This document shows positions 18,864-26,838 of a DNA stretch of 44,500 bases, piece by piece; positions within the stretch are counted from its first letter, which is position 1; each line of letters starts with the position of its first letter. This DNA is from Akkermansia muciniphila (GTDB lineage: Bacteria; Verrucomicrobiota; Verrucomicrobiia; Opitutales; Opitutaceae): assembly GCA_945898185.1 (NCBI GenBank), contig CAMDHP010000006.1, positions 1 through 44,500 of the forward strand, in the 5' to 3' direction. The notes under the pieces are model-generated. The model was not told where the DNA came from, ran no database searches, and saw only the letters and a list, made by a program, of their open reading frames with translations. The translations under genes were made by a program, and so were the position numbers.

Positions 18864-20054
18864 TCAACCCTGCGGGCGTTCGTTGAGGCCGAGATAACTA
18901 AAGATGAGGCTGAAGAGAATGGTTTGAAACCCGATCGAGGCGAGCGTGCGGCCAGCGATCACGGTGCGCGTCGCATCTTGCGGATTAAGGTCGCCAAAGC
19001 CCCCGGACGCCCAACCGAGTAGAACCGAGGCAATCACCACGAAACCCGCGATCAATACGAGGCCGCCGCCGATGAGGCCTTTTTCCAAGGTGTAAACCTT
19101 GAATGCCTTCGTTAGCCCGCCGCTCGGAGGCAGCAGGCCGTGCGTGAACGCATAGATACGCGCGAAACAGGCGAAGAGGATCATCTGGTAACCAAAGAGG
19201 AAAACGAGGCCGGAGACCTCGAGGGTGTTGAGGTCAAAGTTAACGCCGCCGACGATGATCGGTCCGGCCAGCAACCGCAAGAGGGCCAAGCCGCCGACCA
19301 AGAGCGTCAGGATTCCCGGATAAAGAAGCAGCCACTTGGGGGAAAAAAGCAGCATGAAGCGCAGGTGGCGCCAGCCGTCACGCCAGCTGCGCAGGTGCGG
19401 CGGACGGGAGCGGCCGTCTTTGTGCAGTGTGATGGGGACCTCGAGAATATTGAGTTTAAGCAGCGAGGCCTTGATCACCATCTCGGAGGCGAACTCCATG
19501 CCAGTGGTGCGCAGATCCATTTTTACGAACGCGGCCTTGGTGAGGCCGCGCAGGCCGCAGTGAAAATCCTGGCTGGGGCACTTGAAAAGCAGGCGTCCGA
19601 TAAAGGTGAGCACCGGGTTGCCGATCCACTGGTGTTTCCAAGGCATTGCCTTGGGCATAATGGTGCCGCCGCCACGAGGCATACGGCAACCCATGACGAG
19701 GTCTGCACCGGCGCGGAGTTTCTCAATGAAAGGCGTGATTTTAGAGAAATCGTAGCTCAGGTCGGCGTCGCCCATGATGAGAAAGCGACCGCGGGCTGCG
19801 CTCATGCCGCCGCGAAGCGCATTGCCGTAGCCGCGCGCAGAGATGGGCACGACGCGGGCACCGAGTTTCGTGGCGATTTCCTGAGACCCGTCGGTGCTGC
19901 CGTTGTCGGCGATGAGGATTTCGCCCTCGACCCCGGCGGCGGCGAGACCGGCGCGTGCGGCGGCGATGCAGCCAGCGAGGGTCTCCGCTTCGTTGAGGCA
20001 GGGCATCAACAGAGTGACTTCGGGGGTATCGCCTGAGGTTTGGGAAACGTTCAT
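18864..20054 (-). CDS. Membrane-anchored family 2 glycosyltransferase (polyprenyl-phosphate glycosyltransferase type)
   Basis: 396 residues. The N-terminal 235 residues form a GT2 domain: VTLLMPCLNEAETL, LIADNGSTDGS and FLIMGDADLSYDF (DxD), plus the DFHCGLRGLTK and GMEFASEM segments found in dolichol-phosphate-glucosyltransferase-like enzymes. From about 240 there are four hydrophobic helices (WLLLYPGILTLLVGGLALL, GLVFLFGYQMILFACFARIYA, GGGLVLIAGFVVIASVLLG, GFQTILFSLIFSYLGL), so the enzyme is membrane-bound. It likely loads a sugar on a polyprenyl phosphate. It follows the RibA-like gene on the same strand with a 200-base gap. Confidence 0.88.
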   Translation of the reverse strand: MNVSQTSGDTPEVTLLMPCLNEAETLAGCIAAARAGLAAAGVEGEILIADNGSTDGSQEIATKLGARVVPISARGYGNALRGGMSAARGRFLIMGDADLSYDFSKITPFIEKLRAGADLVMGCRMPRGGGTIMPKAMPWKHQWIGNPVLTFIGRLLFKCPSQDFHCGLRGLTKAAFVKMDLRTTGMEFASEMVIKASLLKLNILEVPITLHKDGRSRPPHLRSWRDGWRHLRFMLLFSPKWLLLYPGILTLLVGGLALLRLLAGPIIVGGVNFDLNTLEVSGLVFLFGYQMILFACFARIYAFTHGLLPPSGGLTKAFKVYTLEKGLIGGGLVLIAGFVVIASVLLGWASGGFGDLNPQDATRTVIAGRTLASIGFQTILFSLIFSYLGLNERPQG

Positions 20055-20252
20055 CGTGCCTTCAAAACGAAGAGCGTGGCGAAGCAGGCAACGCCAAAAA
20101 CCAAGTCATCACGGTCATTTCAAATGGACGGAAGAGCGCATGAGCTTTCCTCGGAGTGACCAGCGTCCTGGCGGGACTACGCTGCCGGCGCGGATGCTCA
20201 TCGGGTCGAGAATGAGGACGGTTCCGAAAATGGGAGGCACCGCGGCGGCGCG

Positions 20253-21857
20253 TCAGTCGTGGCCGGGCTCGTCTTCGAGAAAGATCCATTTATCGACGTC
20301 TATTTTGTGGCGGTTGAGCGCCTCGGCATACTCGGGTTTTTTGACCAGACTGGCCGGGGAGTTCATCACCATCTGGATCTTCTCGTTCGGGATGTGGTGA
20401 CGCAGAAGAATGATCAAGGAATCGTAGTCACGGCTATCGTAGCCGACGCCGAGTTTACGGTAGGCGTCGTCGGAGGAAAGGGCCTGGTCGGTCTCAGTCA
20501 TCATGCGATCGGTGGCATGGGCACCGAAACCGGCGCCGCGTCCGTCGTTGTGGAGGAGAAGCATGGCACCCACGCCGTAGGTGACGATGTGTTTGACCGA
20601 CTGCTTCATTTTGTCGCGGTTCTCCACCGCGCGCAGGGGGAAACGGTTAAAGAGCGACTCGCTGTGCAGGCGCACCACGGGCAGGTCGCGGATGCGGGGC
20701 GTGCCGTAGGTGAGCACCACAAAATCCTGCGAGGTCACGATGTCGTAGTAAACGTGAACCTTGAACCAGTAGGGCGTGGTGAGCAGGTCGAGGATGGGGT
20801 CGTCGGGGTTGTCGCGTTTAAAGTAGCTAAGATTATCCACCGAGATTTTGACGAAGTAACGATTCTCTCGGATGGAATGGTAACTGAGCACGAGCGGATG
20901 CGGGCCGGCGGTGTAGCGGCTCATGCCGTCGTGTTGGAAGAGCTCGTTGAACTGGGCGCCGGTGAGGAGGATGTCGTTGTCCACCGGCTTCATGGGGAGG
21001 AAGTAGCTGGCGGAGTAAATAAAGCGGCGGGCCTCGGGGAGCGCGTAGGGCTTGAAGGGGACGACCGGCTCGGGCGGGAGGGCGCGTTTGACGAGCGTGG
21101 CGGAGGGGCGTTTGAGGATGTGGCCGCCGGCGGCTTTAGAGGTGAGGTAGGCGAGGTTAAAGGGCGAAGGCTCGAACTCGAGGGCCTCGGTGCCGGCGAC
21201 CGTGAGACCTTGGGCCTTCATGGCATCAACCTTATCGGGGTTATTGGTTAGGACGGTAAAGGAAGCGGTGATCCCGAGCAGGTAGCAGATGTGGGAGATG
21301 TTGTCGTAGTTACGGTGGTCCTTTTTGAGGCCCATCGCTGAATAGGCGGCGAAAGTGGAGAGCTGGTCGAGGGATGCTTGCACAAGCATGCGGTCGCGGG
21401 CCTTGCCGACGTAGCCGACACCGCGGCCCTCTTGCATGAGATAGAAGAGGATGCCCTTGCCCTTCTCCGCGATGACCTTGAAAGCGCCCTCGAGCTGCTG
21501 CACGCAATCGCAGTCGCAGCCGCGCAGGGTTTCGCTGGTGACGCAGGAGGAGTGGAGGCGGGTGTGGAGGGTGGTGGCATTGACGATGTCGCCGAAGGCC
21601 AGGGCGATGATGTAGTGCTTATCGATAATGTCTTGAAAAACATGGGCGCGGAAGTGACCGAACCGAGTATCGAGCTTGCAGGTGGCAATGTAGAGCGTCG
21701 TGCCGTAGAGCGGACGATCATCCAACGCTCGGGGGGCTACGAGGGCGCCAGTGGCATGCTGAAGCTCGGCGACGACCGCGTCGAAAGCGCCGCCAAGACT
21801 AGCTTCGGCACTCGGTTTAGCCGGAACGGGGGCGCGAGGGATGGCGGTTGAATGCAT
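20253..21857 (-). CDS. ribA: GTP cyclohydrolase II-like protein with two tandem RibA domains, second domain lacking zinc ligands
   Basis: 534 residues. The first half (about 50-250) is a RibA domain: HSSCVTSETLRGCDCDC gives the zinc cysteines C105, C116 and C118 with the E. coli spacing, followed by MQEGRGVGYVGKARD (the EGR..G segment), DHRNYDN and the LTNNPDKV motif. RibA converts GTP to 2,5-diamino-6-ribosylamino-4-pyrimidinone 5'-phosphate, the first step of riboflavin synthesis. From about 390 a second RibA-like half appears: VRLHSESLFNRFPL, LLHNDGRGAGFGAHATDR and DSRDYDS, then MNSPASL. It has no zinc cysteine at all, so it is likely catalytically dead or structural. There is no RibB partner domain here. 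The exact role is uncertain. Confidence 0.85.
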   Translation of the reverse strand: MHSTAIPRAPVPAKPSAEASLGGAFDAVVAELQHATGALVAPRALDDRPLYGTTLYIATCKLDTRFGHFRAHVFQDIIDKHYIIALAFGDIVNATTLHTRLHSSCVTSETLRGCDCDCVQQLEGAFKVIAEKGKGILFYLMQEGRGVGYVGKARDRMLVQASLDQLSTFAAYSAMGLKKDHRNYDNISHICYLLGITASFTVLTNNPDKVDAMKAQGLTVAGTEALEFEPSPFNLAYLTSKAAGGHILKRPSATLVKRALPPEPVVPFKPYALPEARRFIYSASYFLPMKPVDNDILLTGAQFNELFQHDGMSRYTAGPHPLVLSYHSIRENRYFVKISVDNLSYFKRDNPDDPILDLLTTPYWFKVHVYYDIVTSQDFVVLTYGTPRIRDLPVVRLHSESLFNRFPLRAVENRDKMKQSVKHIVTYGVGAMLLLHNDGRGAGFGAHATDRMMTETDQALSSDDAYRKLGVGYDSRDYDSLIILLRHHIPNEKIQMVMNSPASLVKKPEYAEALNRHKIDVDKWIFLEDEPGHD

Positions 21858-21995
21858 TTAGTAGCGGAGAACGTAGCTGAAAAACGGGACGATAGGGAAG
21901 AATTGGAAAAAGAAAATCACCGTGATCACATAACGGAGGGCCATGAAGGTGAGAAATTCCCCAAAGGCGTGGGCGGGCTCAACGGCACTGCGCAC
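21858..21995 (-). CDS. Short hydrophobic ORF abutting the RibA-like gene (small membrane protein or gene remnant)
   Basis: 45 codons from a GTG at 21995; the frame is closed upstream by a TAA at 22013-22011. The residues VEPAHAFGEFLTF lead into one strongly hydrophobic helix (ALRYVITVIFFFQFFPIVPFF), ending SYVLRY. Its TAA is immediately followed by the ATG of the RibA-like gene. It may be a real small membrane protein translated ahead of that gene, or the C-terminal leftover of a longer membrane protein. No family recognised. Confidence 0.35.
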   Translation of the reverse strand: MRSAVEPAHAFGEFLTFMALRYVITVIFFFQFFPIVPFFSYVLRY

Positions 21996-22185
21996 GACGT
22001 CTGCCGCGCGTTAAAGCCCCCGATGTAGTTGAAAGCCTGTGACACTGCAGTCATCGATACGGAGCACATCGGAATGCTGATCAACCCGGTGGTTTATCAA
22101 ACCATGGCCGACGCGAGACCATGGCCGGCAAGAACCAGGCTTGCTCCGCTGCCTTTGGCGCGGCGGTCTAAAGCTAAAACCTTCA

Positions 22186-23178
22186 ATGCGCGTAAAACTC
22201 GACTGGTTTCTAATCGGCATGATCGCCGCGGTGGGTCTCGCCTGGGCCTATCCGCAGCTCGGCGCAAAGAACGGACCCCTGCATCCCGACCTCATCAACA
22301 AGGCGGGCGTCGCGCTGATATTCTTTCTGAACGGCGCCGCCCTCGCCTTTGCCTCATTCAAGTCAGGCGCGCTGCGCTGGCCGCTCCACCTCGTCGTCCA
22401 AGGCGCAACTTACCTGTTGTTCCCGCTCCTCGGCTTGGGACTGCTGTTCCTCGCCGGAGGCCTGATCTCGCCGGCGCTTACCTTGGGTTTTTTCTTCCTG
22501 TGCGCGCTGCCATCAACCGTCTCTTCATCGATCGCGATGACCTCGGCAGCGAGAGGGAACGTGCCAGCGGCACTCTTTAACGCCACACTATCTAGCATCC
22601 TGGGTGTGTTTCTCACGCCGATCTGGATTGGCTGGATGGTAAACAGCCCGGGCGCGCATACGATACCGCTCGGCAAGGTAATTCTCGACCTCGTCACCTG
22701 GCTGATCTTTCCGCTCGTGCTAGGGCAACTCAGCCGGCCCTTCATCGCCGGCTGGGTAAAACGCCACAAGGCGAAGGTCTTCCTCGTGGATCGCGGCACC
22801 ATCCTGATCATCATCTACACCTCTTTCTGTGACTCGATCATGCGCGGAGTCTGGTCGAACGAGGGCGTGATGACCGTGTTAGCGGCGCTGGCGGGCGGGC
22901 TGCTCCTGTTTGCCATCGTTTTCGCTGGGGTGAACGCGGTGTGCAGTGCGCTTAAGTTCTCCGACGAGGACCGCATCGCAGCCGTGTTTTGCGGCTCCAA
23001 GAAGACCATCGCTGCGGGCGTGCCGATGGCGCAGCTGATCTTTGGCAGCGATCCGCGCATCGGCCTGATCCTGCTCCCGCTGATGGTTTACCACCCGATG
23101 CAGCTCGTGATCTGCGGCGTGCTTGCCAGGCGCTGGGGAAGCGATGAGCATAACGGCACACAGCTCGAACGCAGGTGA
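22186..23178 (+). CDS. Bile-acid:sodium-symporter-like transporter (SBF-like, YfeH type, PF13593)
   Basis: 330 residues with about ten hydrophobic helices and the layout of the YfeH/SBF-like family (usual length 320-340). LDWFLIGMIAAVGLAWAYPQLG is the first helix, and the segments ALPSTVSSSIAMTSAARGN and CGSKKTIAAGVPMAQLIF are the two discontinuous-helix crossing regions that form the ion and substrate site in this fold. Family substrates are anionic organic compounds; the specific one cannot be told. The frame opens at 22141, but the ATG at 22186 sits just before the first helix. It is divergent from the RibA-like gene. Confidence 0.88.
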   Translation: MRVKLDWFLIGMIAAVGLAWAYPQLGAKNGPLHPDLINKAGVALIFFLNGAALAFASFKSGALRWPLHLVVQGATYLLFPLLGLGLLFLAGGLISPALTLGFFFLCALPSTVSSSIAMTSAARGNVPAALFNATLSSILGVFLTPIWIGWMVNSPGAHTIPLGKVILDLVTWLIFPLVLGQLSRPFIAGWVKRHKAKVFLVDRGTILIIIYTSFCDSIMRGVWSNEGVMTVLAALAGGLLLFAIVFAGVNAVCSALKFSDEDRIAAVFCGSKKTIAAGVPMAQLIFGSDPRIGLILLPLMVYHPMQLVICGVLARRWGSDEHNGTQLERR

Positions 23179-23234
23179 GTTTGATCACACTTACCCTGAG
23201 AGTCTCGACGATGAGAGACCTCAAAAAATGCGTG

Positions 23235-23303
23235 AACCACGGATGGACACGGATGAACACGTATTCCAAACAACTCTGTTCTTATCCGTGGCCATCCGTG
23301 GTT
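23235..23303. repeat. Inverted repeat with 20-base arms (ATCCGTG..CCATCCGTGGTT type)
   Basis: Left arm 23235-23254 and right arm 23284-23303 are inverted copies differing at one base (AACCACGGATGGACACGGAT versus its complement), around a 29-base centre. A related piece is found at 9289-9330. I recall this 'ACGGATGGACACGGATGAACACGG' motif as a very common dispersed repeat in Verrucomicrobiota and Planctomycetota. Confidence 0.65.
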
Positions 23304-23400
23304 AAAATCTAACGCTTGGAATTCGGTCTAACGCCTTACTTTCCAAGACCCGAGCCCACGGTTGCGCTCTCCGCAGTGTCTTCGCACTTGCCGTCAAAAC

Positions 23401-23575
23401 CTAGATTCGGCAGTTCAAACTGGCCGCGGATTACGCGGATCGAGCGAATAAAACAGGATACAGAAAATACCACGAACCGAAGGAACTCAACCTGGGGGTG
23501 ATGCATCGGTATTTGGCAATCATCTGGTATCCGCGTCCATCCGCGTAATCCGCGGTTTCAAATGCCGTTTTTAGG
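23401..23575. repeat. MITE-like element, about 175 bp, with 38-40-base imperfect terminal inverted repeats
   Basis: The left end reads CTAGATTCGGCAGTTCAAAC, then CCGCGGATTACGCGGAT (23424-23440). The right end, read in reverse, is CTAAAAACGGCATTTGAAAC, then the identical 17 bases (23555-23539). The internal part is not coding. A third copy of the end motif (TAAAAACGGCAGTTCAAACC) lies at 9379-9398. The right tip contains the stop codon of the downstream Cys-rich gene. No transposase is nearby, consistent with a non-autonomous element. Confidence 0.6.
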
Positions 23576-23825
23576 CTAAACCCTCATCCTTGGCGGCCTT
23601 CTTTTCAGTCGCGCGCCCCTTGGCTTTTTCGCCGGTGCAGCAACACTTCGTATCCACGCCGCACACCTTGCCATCCGCCTTCACTTTGCAGCTGCAGGGG
23701 GCGGCCTTGGCGGGATCTGGTTTTGCGGAGGGTTTTTCAGCGTAGGCCGCGATGCCGGTGAGGGCGATTGCAACGCAGCGGACGAGAGACGAATAGGGAA
23801 TCTCATCGATCTTCACACCATCCAC
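23571..23825 (-). CDS. Small exported Cys-rich protein, function unknown
   Basis: 84 residues. A hydrophobic N-terminal segment (SSLVRCVAIALTGIAAYA) looks like a signal peptide with cleavage near AYA. It is followed by a Lys/Ala/Pro linker, a short Cys cluster (PCSCKV, GKVCGVD, KCCCTGE: six cysteines in about 23 residues) and a charged tail ending EGLA. The Cys-x-Cys and Cys-Cys-Cys spacing suggests metal binding or disulfide packing, as in small metallothionein-like exported proteins. The family is not recognised. The TAA stop falls within the last bases of the MITE-like element, so the original C-terminus may have been trimmed. It follows holB by 65 bases. Confidence 0.6.
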   Translation of the reverse strand: MDGVKIDEIPYSSLVRCVAIALTGIAAYAEKPSAKPDPAKAAPCSCKVKADGKVCGVDTKCCCTGEKAKGRATEKKAAKDEGLA

Positions 23826-23890
23826 ACCGCCTCAATCTGCAAGCCCGACGTCCCGCCGAGCGATCCCCGCATGGTGGTCGCGGAAAACCA

Positions 23891-24889
23891 TCACTTCCTC
23901 GTCCAGGCGCGGAGGGTTTTGAGGAGAAACAACTCGAGGGCGGCCGCGTCGCTGAAGTTGACCCTCAGAAGGCCGACGGCCTGTTCGAGGTGTTTGACCG
24001 TCTCAGCAAAGGCGCGGGCGGCGGCACGGGCGTCGGTGCCTGATAACACCGAGCGGGCAAAGGTGCTGGTTGCACGTTCCACGTCTGCGAAAAGCCGGTC
24101 GCGCAGTCCCTTGCTGAGGCCGGTTTCGATCGCCTCCTGCTCTTCGTGGGTGATTTCCTCCGGCAGGGATTTCTTTTGCGCGTCCCAAAGGGTGTCGACC
24201 GCACTCTCCAGCAAGAGATCGAAGCGGGAAACCAAGCCGTAAAGCGCAAAAATGGCGTCAGCCGGCGCGGTCCGAGCAGTGCCTTGGTGCAGCCCGCCAA
24301 GCCAGGCGCGGTAGTCGTCGAGCCAGGCAGACCAGCCGTCAATCGCGGTCACACTGCCCGGCACCGGAAAGCGAAAGAGCTGGCAGCGGCTGCGAATGGT
24401 CGGGGGCAGAGCGTGCGGCCGGGCGGTCAGCAGGATGAGGGTGGTGTTCGCCGGTGGCTCTTCGAGGGTCTTGAGAAAGATGTTCGCGGCGGCGGTATTC
24501 ATCCGGTCGCACTCGTGGAGGATCGCGACCTTGTGCTCGCCGGCGGACGCGGAGACCTGGACCTTGCCGATGAGCGCTCTCGTAGCGTCGGCGCTAATCT
24601 GGCGCATTTTCCCGGCGGGACGCAGGTGGAAGCAATCGGGATGTGTGCCATCGTCCACCCGGCGCCAGCGCTCGGGTGCGGTGGCGGGCGGGTTGAGCAG
24701 GCGGTCGGCGAGCGCGAGGGCGACGTGCCGAAGCAGCTCTATGTCGACCCCGGATAGCAGGAGACTATGCGAAAGGCGGCGGCGCGTCAGGGCTTGATCA
24801 AGAACCGCGACGACCGGTGTGCCCGAGAGGGAATCAGGCCAAGGAAAAACGGGGGCGACGACAGCCACGTGACGAGAACCAGGGCTCAC
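23891..24889 (-). CDS. holB: DNA polymerase III subunit delta' (clamp loader)
   Basis: 332 residues of the HolB/DnaX AAA+ family, part of the clamp loader that opens the beta sliding clamp. HSLLLSGVDIELLRHVALALADRLL replaces a true P-loop, as expected for a delta' subunit that does not hydrolyse ATP. GEHKVAILHECDRMNTAAANIFLKTLEEPPANTTLIL-like sequence and the arginine-finger motif PPTIRSRCQLFRF are characteristic. No zinc-binding cysteine module is seen. The start is a GTG at 24889, three bases after the tmk stop; pfkB-tmk-holB appear to be one operon. tmk-holB adjacency is common in bacteria. Confidence 0.9.
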   Translation of the reverse strand: MSPGSRHVAVVAPVFPWPDSLSGTPVVAVLDQALTRRRLSHSLLLSGVDIELLRHVALALADRLLNPPATAPERWRRVDDGTHPDCFHLRPAGKMRQISADATRALIGKVQVSASAGEHKVAILHECDRMNTAAANIFLKTLEEPPANTTLILLTARPHALPPTIRSRCQLFRFPVPGSVTAIDGWSAWLDDYRAWLGGLHQGTARTAPADAIFALYGLVSRFDLLLESAVDTLWDAQKKSLPEEITHEEQEAIETGLSKGLRDRLFADVERATSTFARSVLSGTDARAAARAFAETVKHLEQAVGLLRVNFSDAAALELFLLKTLRAWTRK

Positions 24890-24892
24890 CGA

Positions 24893-25540
24893 TCAGGCGA
24901 TGTGCCGCTGCACTGTTTTCCAGACTTCCTTCTCAATAACCGCCTCGGGCTGAGTGCCGTCAATCACATGGAACCTCGCGGGCAGGCTCTTGGCGAGGAG
25001 CAGGTAGCCTTCTCGCACTTTCGCGAAGAAGGCAGCGTTTTCGCGCTCCATGCGATCGGGCAGATCGGAGGCGCGAAGCCGGATGCGCGCGAGGCTGACC
25101 TCGGTGGGCACATCGAGGACAATGGTGAGATCGGGCATGACGTTGCCCACCGCAAAGTCGTTGATCTGCTGCACTGGATCGGAGGCGAGGTTGCGCGCGA
25201 TGCCTTGATACACCGTCGAGGAGTCGAGGAAGCGATCACTCAACACCAGGGTGCCTCTTGCGAGCGCCGGGGCAACGACCTGGCGCACGAGCTGGGCGCG
25301 GGCGGCGGCGAAGAGGAACAACTCCGTTTCGGCACACATCTCGTCGCCTCGCGAGTTATGCACGATAATGTTTCGGATCTGTTCGCCAATCTCGGTGCCG
25401 CCGGGCTCGCGGGTGGTCAGCACTTCACGGCCAAGGAGCTGGATGTGTTTGGCGAGCGCGGCGATCTGGGTGGATTTACCGCTGCCCTCGGAGCCCTCGA
25501 AGGAGATCAGCTTTCCGGCGGGATGATTTTTTAGAGACAT
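24893..25540 (-). CDS. tmk: Thymidylate kinase
   Basis: 215 residues. The P-loop FEGSEGSGKSTQ, the TREPGGTEIGEQIR motif, the SDRFLDSSTVYQG motif and the lid-region arginines (RIRLRASDLPDRMERE) match dTMP kinase, which phosphorylates dTMP to dTDP for DNA synthesis. The ATG at 25540 (MSLKNHPAGKLISFEG) is taken as start; a GTG at 25558 directly after the upstream TGA would add six residues. It is coupled between the PfkB-type kinase gene and holB. Confidence 0.96.
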   Translation of the reverse strand: MSLKNHPAGKLISFEGSEGSGKSTQIAALAKHIQLLGREVLTTREPGGTEIGEQIRNIIVHNSRGDEMCAETELFLFAAARAQLVRQVVAPALARGTLVLSDRFLDSSTVYQGIARNLASDPVQQINDFAVGNVMPDLTIVLDVPTEVSLARIRLRASDLPDRMERENAAFFAKVREGYLLLAKSLPARFHVIDGTQPEAVIEKEVWKTVQRHIA

Positions 25541-25558
25541 GTCGGGAGTCTGGAGCAC

Positions 25559-26686
25559 TCAAGCCCACGATGCGAGGAAGGTTTCGAGGTTAGCGAGGGT
25601 CGGGCTGATGCCGGTGCGCACGTAATGCCCGCTGGTGCAGACGCCGAGCGCGAGGCATCCCTCGGGGTCGAGACCGAGCAGCTGTCCCTGGCTGAAGCCG
25701 CCGTTGAAGTGGTCTCCTGCGCCGGTGGTGATCAGAGGCTTGTCGGTGTAAGGCCCGGGCACCCAGGCAGTGCCGGCGGCGGTCGCGCAAGCGGCGGATT
25801 CACGCGGATGCACCACAACCGTGGCCACGCCGAGTTTTTCCCTAATGGCGGCGGCGGAGGAGCGCAGCGATGCCTCGTCCTTGTCGGGCGCCGGGAGTTG
25901 CAGCACCTCGGCGACCTGTTGGGCCTCCTTCAGGTTTAGGCCAAGCGTCACCTCGCCAAAGGCGCCGAAACGAGCGATGAGGTGCAAAACATCCAGCAGG
26001 TCGGCGCGCGTGCGTTTCTCGGGGTCGGCGAGGTCGAAGAAAAACAGGCGCGGCGGCAGACCGGCGGCGCGCGGAGCCAGCCCGGGAAGCACCTCCTCCA
26101 CCAGCGCGGTGAAAATCCCGGACATGTTGGGGATCATCGTCCAATTGACCAGCGCTACGAGATCAGCGGCGGCGAGGGTGGAGCGAAAACGTGCCGCGCC
26201 CATGACCTCATCAATTTTCGGAAGCGTAATCCCGTCGAGACTGCGAAGCTGGCCGAGCATGAGCTTTCCATCCTGAAACTCGACCGCGATAGTCGTGCCC
26301 GGGCCAGCGAGTGAGACGACATCCGCCTTGGAGGCGAAAGCGTGGAAAACGGGATGAATAGTGGGGTGACCGAGCGCGCCAACGTAGGTGATGCGCGTGC
26401 CGCCCGCGAGCAGAGCGGCGGCCATGATAGGACCGTTGCCGCCAAGTTTATCCATCAGCGGGTAAAATTCGATGTTGGTGCTTTTACCCGCTGCGCCGGC
26501 GATGCGGCTGGAGAATTCCGGGATCGTGAGGATGGGGGTGAATGCATCGCCTTGGGCCGTCCGCTGGGCCACCGGAGTCACGATGGTGTCCACAAAGCCA
26601 TCGAGGCCGACGAGGGCGGATTTATCGGCGGCCCGGTGGGCGGCGGCACGAAGTGAGGTGAGTGCGCGGGGTTTAAAAGATGCCAT
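25559..26686 (-). CDS. PfkB-family carbohydrate kinase
   Basis: 375 residues of the ribokinase fold. LVGLDGFVDTIV and GGNGPIMAAALL are in the sugar-binding half, and the C-terminal signature ITTGAGDHFNGGF carries the catalytic aspartate and the anion hole. It phosphorylates a sugar or nucleoside-like hydroxyl with ATP; the substrate cannot be fixed from sequence. The ATG at 26686 (MASFKPRALTSLR) is chosen because upstream codons run toward the exbB promoter region. It is first in the pfkB-tmk-holB minus-strand set and divergent from exbB. Confidence 0.9.
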   Translation of the reverse strand: MASFKPRALTSLRAAAHRAADKSALVGLDGFVDTIVTPVAQRTAQGDAFTPILTIPEFSSRIAGAAGKSTNIEFYPLMDKLGGNGPIMAAALLAGGTRITYVGALGHPTIHPVFHAFASKADVVSLAGPGTTIAVEFQDGKLMLGQLRSLDGITLPKIDEVMGAARFRSTLAAADLVALVNWTMIPNMSGIFTALVEEVLPGLAPRAAGLPPRLFFFDLADPEKRTRADLLDVLHLIARFGAFGEVTLGLNLKEAQQVAEVLQLPAPDKDEASLRSSAAAIREKLGVATVVVHPRESAACATAAGTAWVPGPYTDKPLITTGAGDHFNGGFSQGQLLGLDPEGCLALGVCTSGHYVRTGISPTLANLETFLASWA

Positions 26687-26838
26687 AAAGGGGAAACGAT
26701 GGAGCAGGCCCTGCCACCGATTTGGGCGCAAACTGGAAATGCCTCCACGAAGATGTGAACAAGTCGCGGGGGTTTTGCGTTGAACGAGCCGCAGTGAGGC
26801 TCCTTGTTACCAATACTTTATTCCTCATTTTTAGGACC

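Noticed and set aside
20259-21851. Plus-strand frames opposite the RibA-like gene
   Set aside because: Same shadow effect; the opposite strand carries clear RibA motifs.
20253-21857. Identity with URC1 (uracil-catabolism GTP-cyclohydrolase-like protein)
   Set aside because: The first half is canonical RibA and the overall order does not match the URC1 pattern I recall; there is no DUF1688 or UPRT neighbour.
22103-22129. Ten-base direct repeat ACCATGGCCG upstream of the SBF-like gene
   Set aside because: Too short and isolated to support an operator or a duplicated site.
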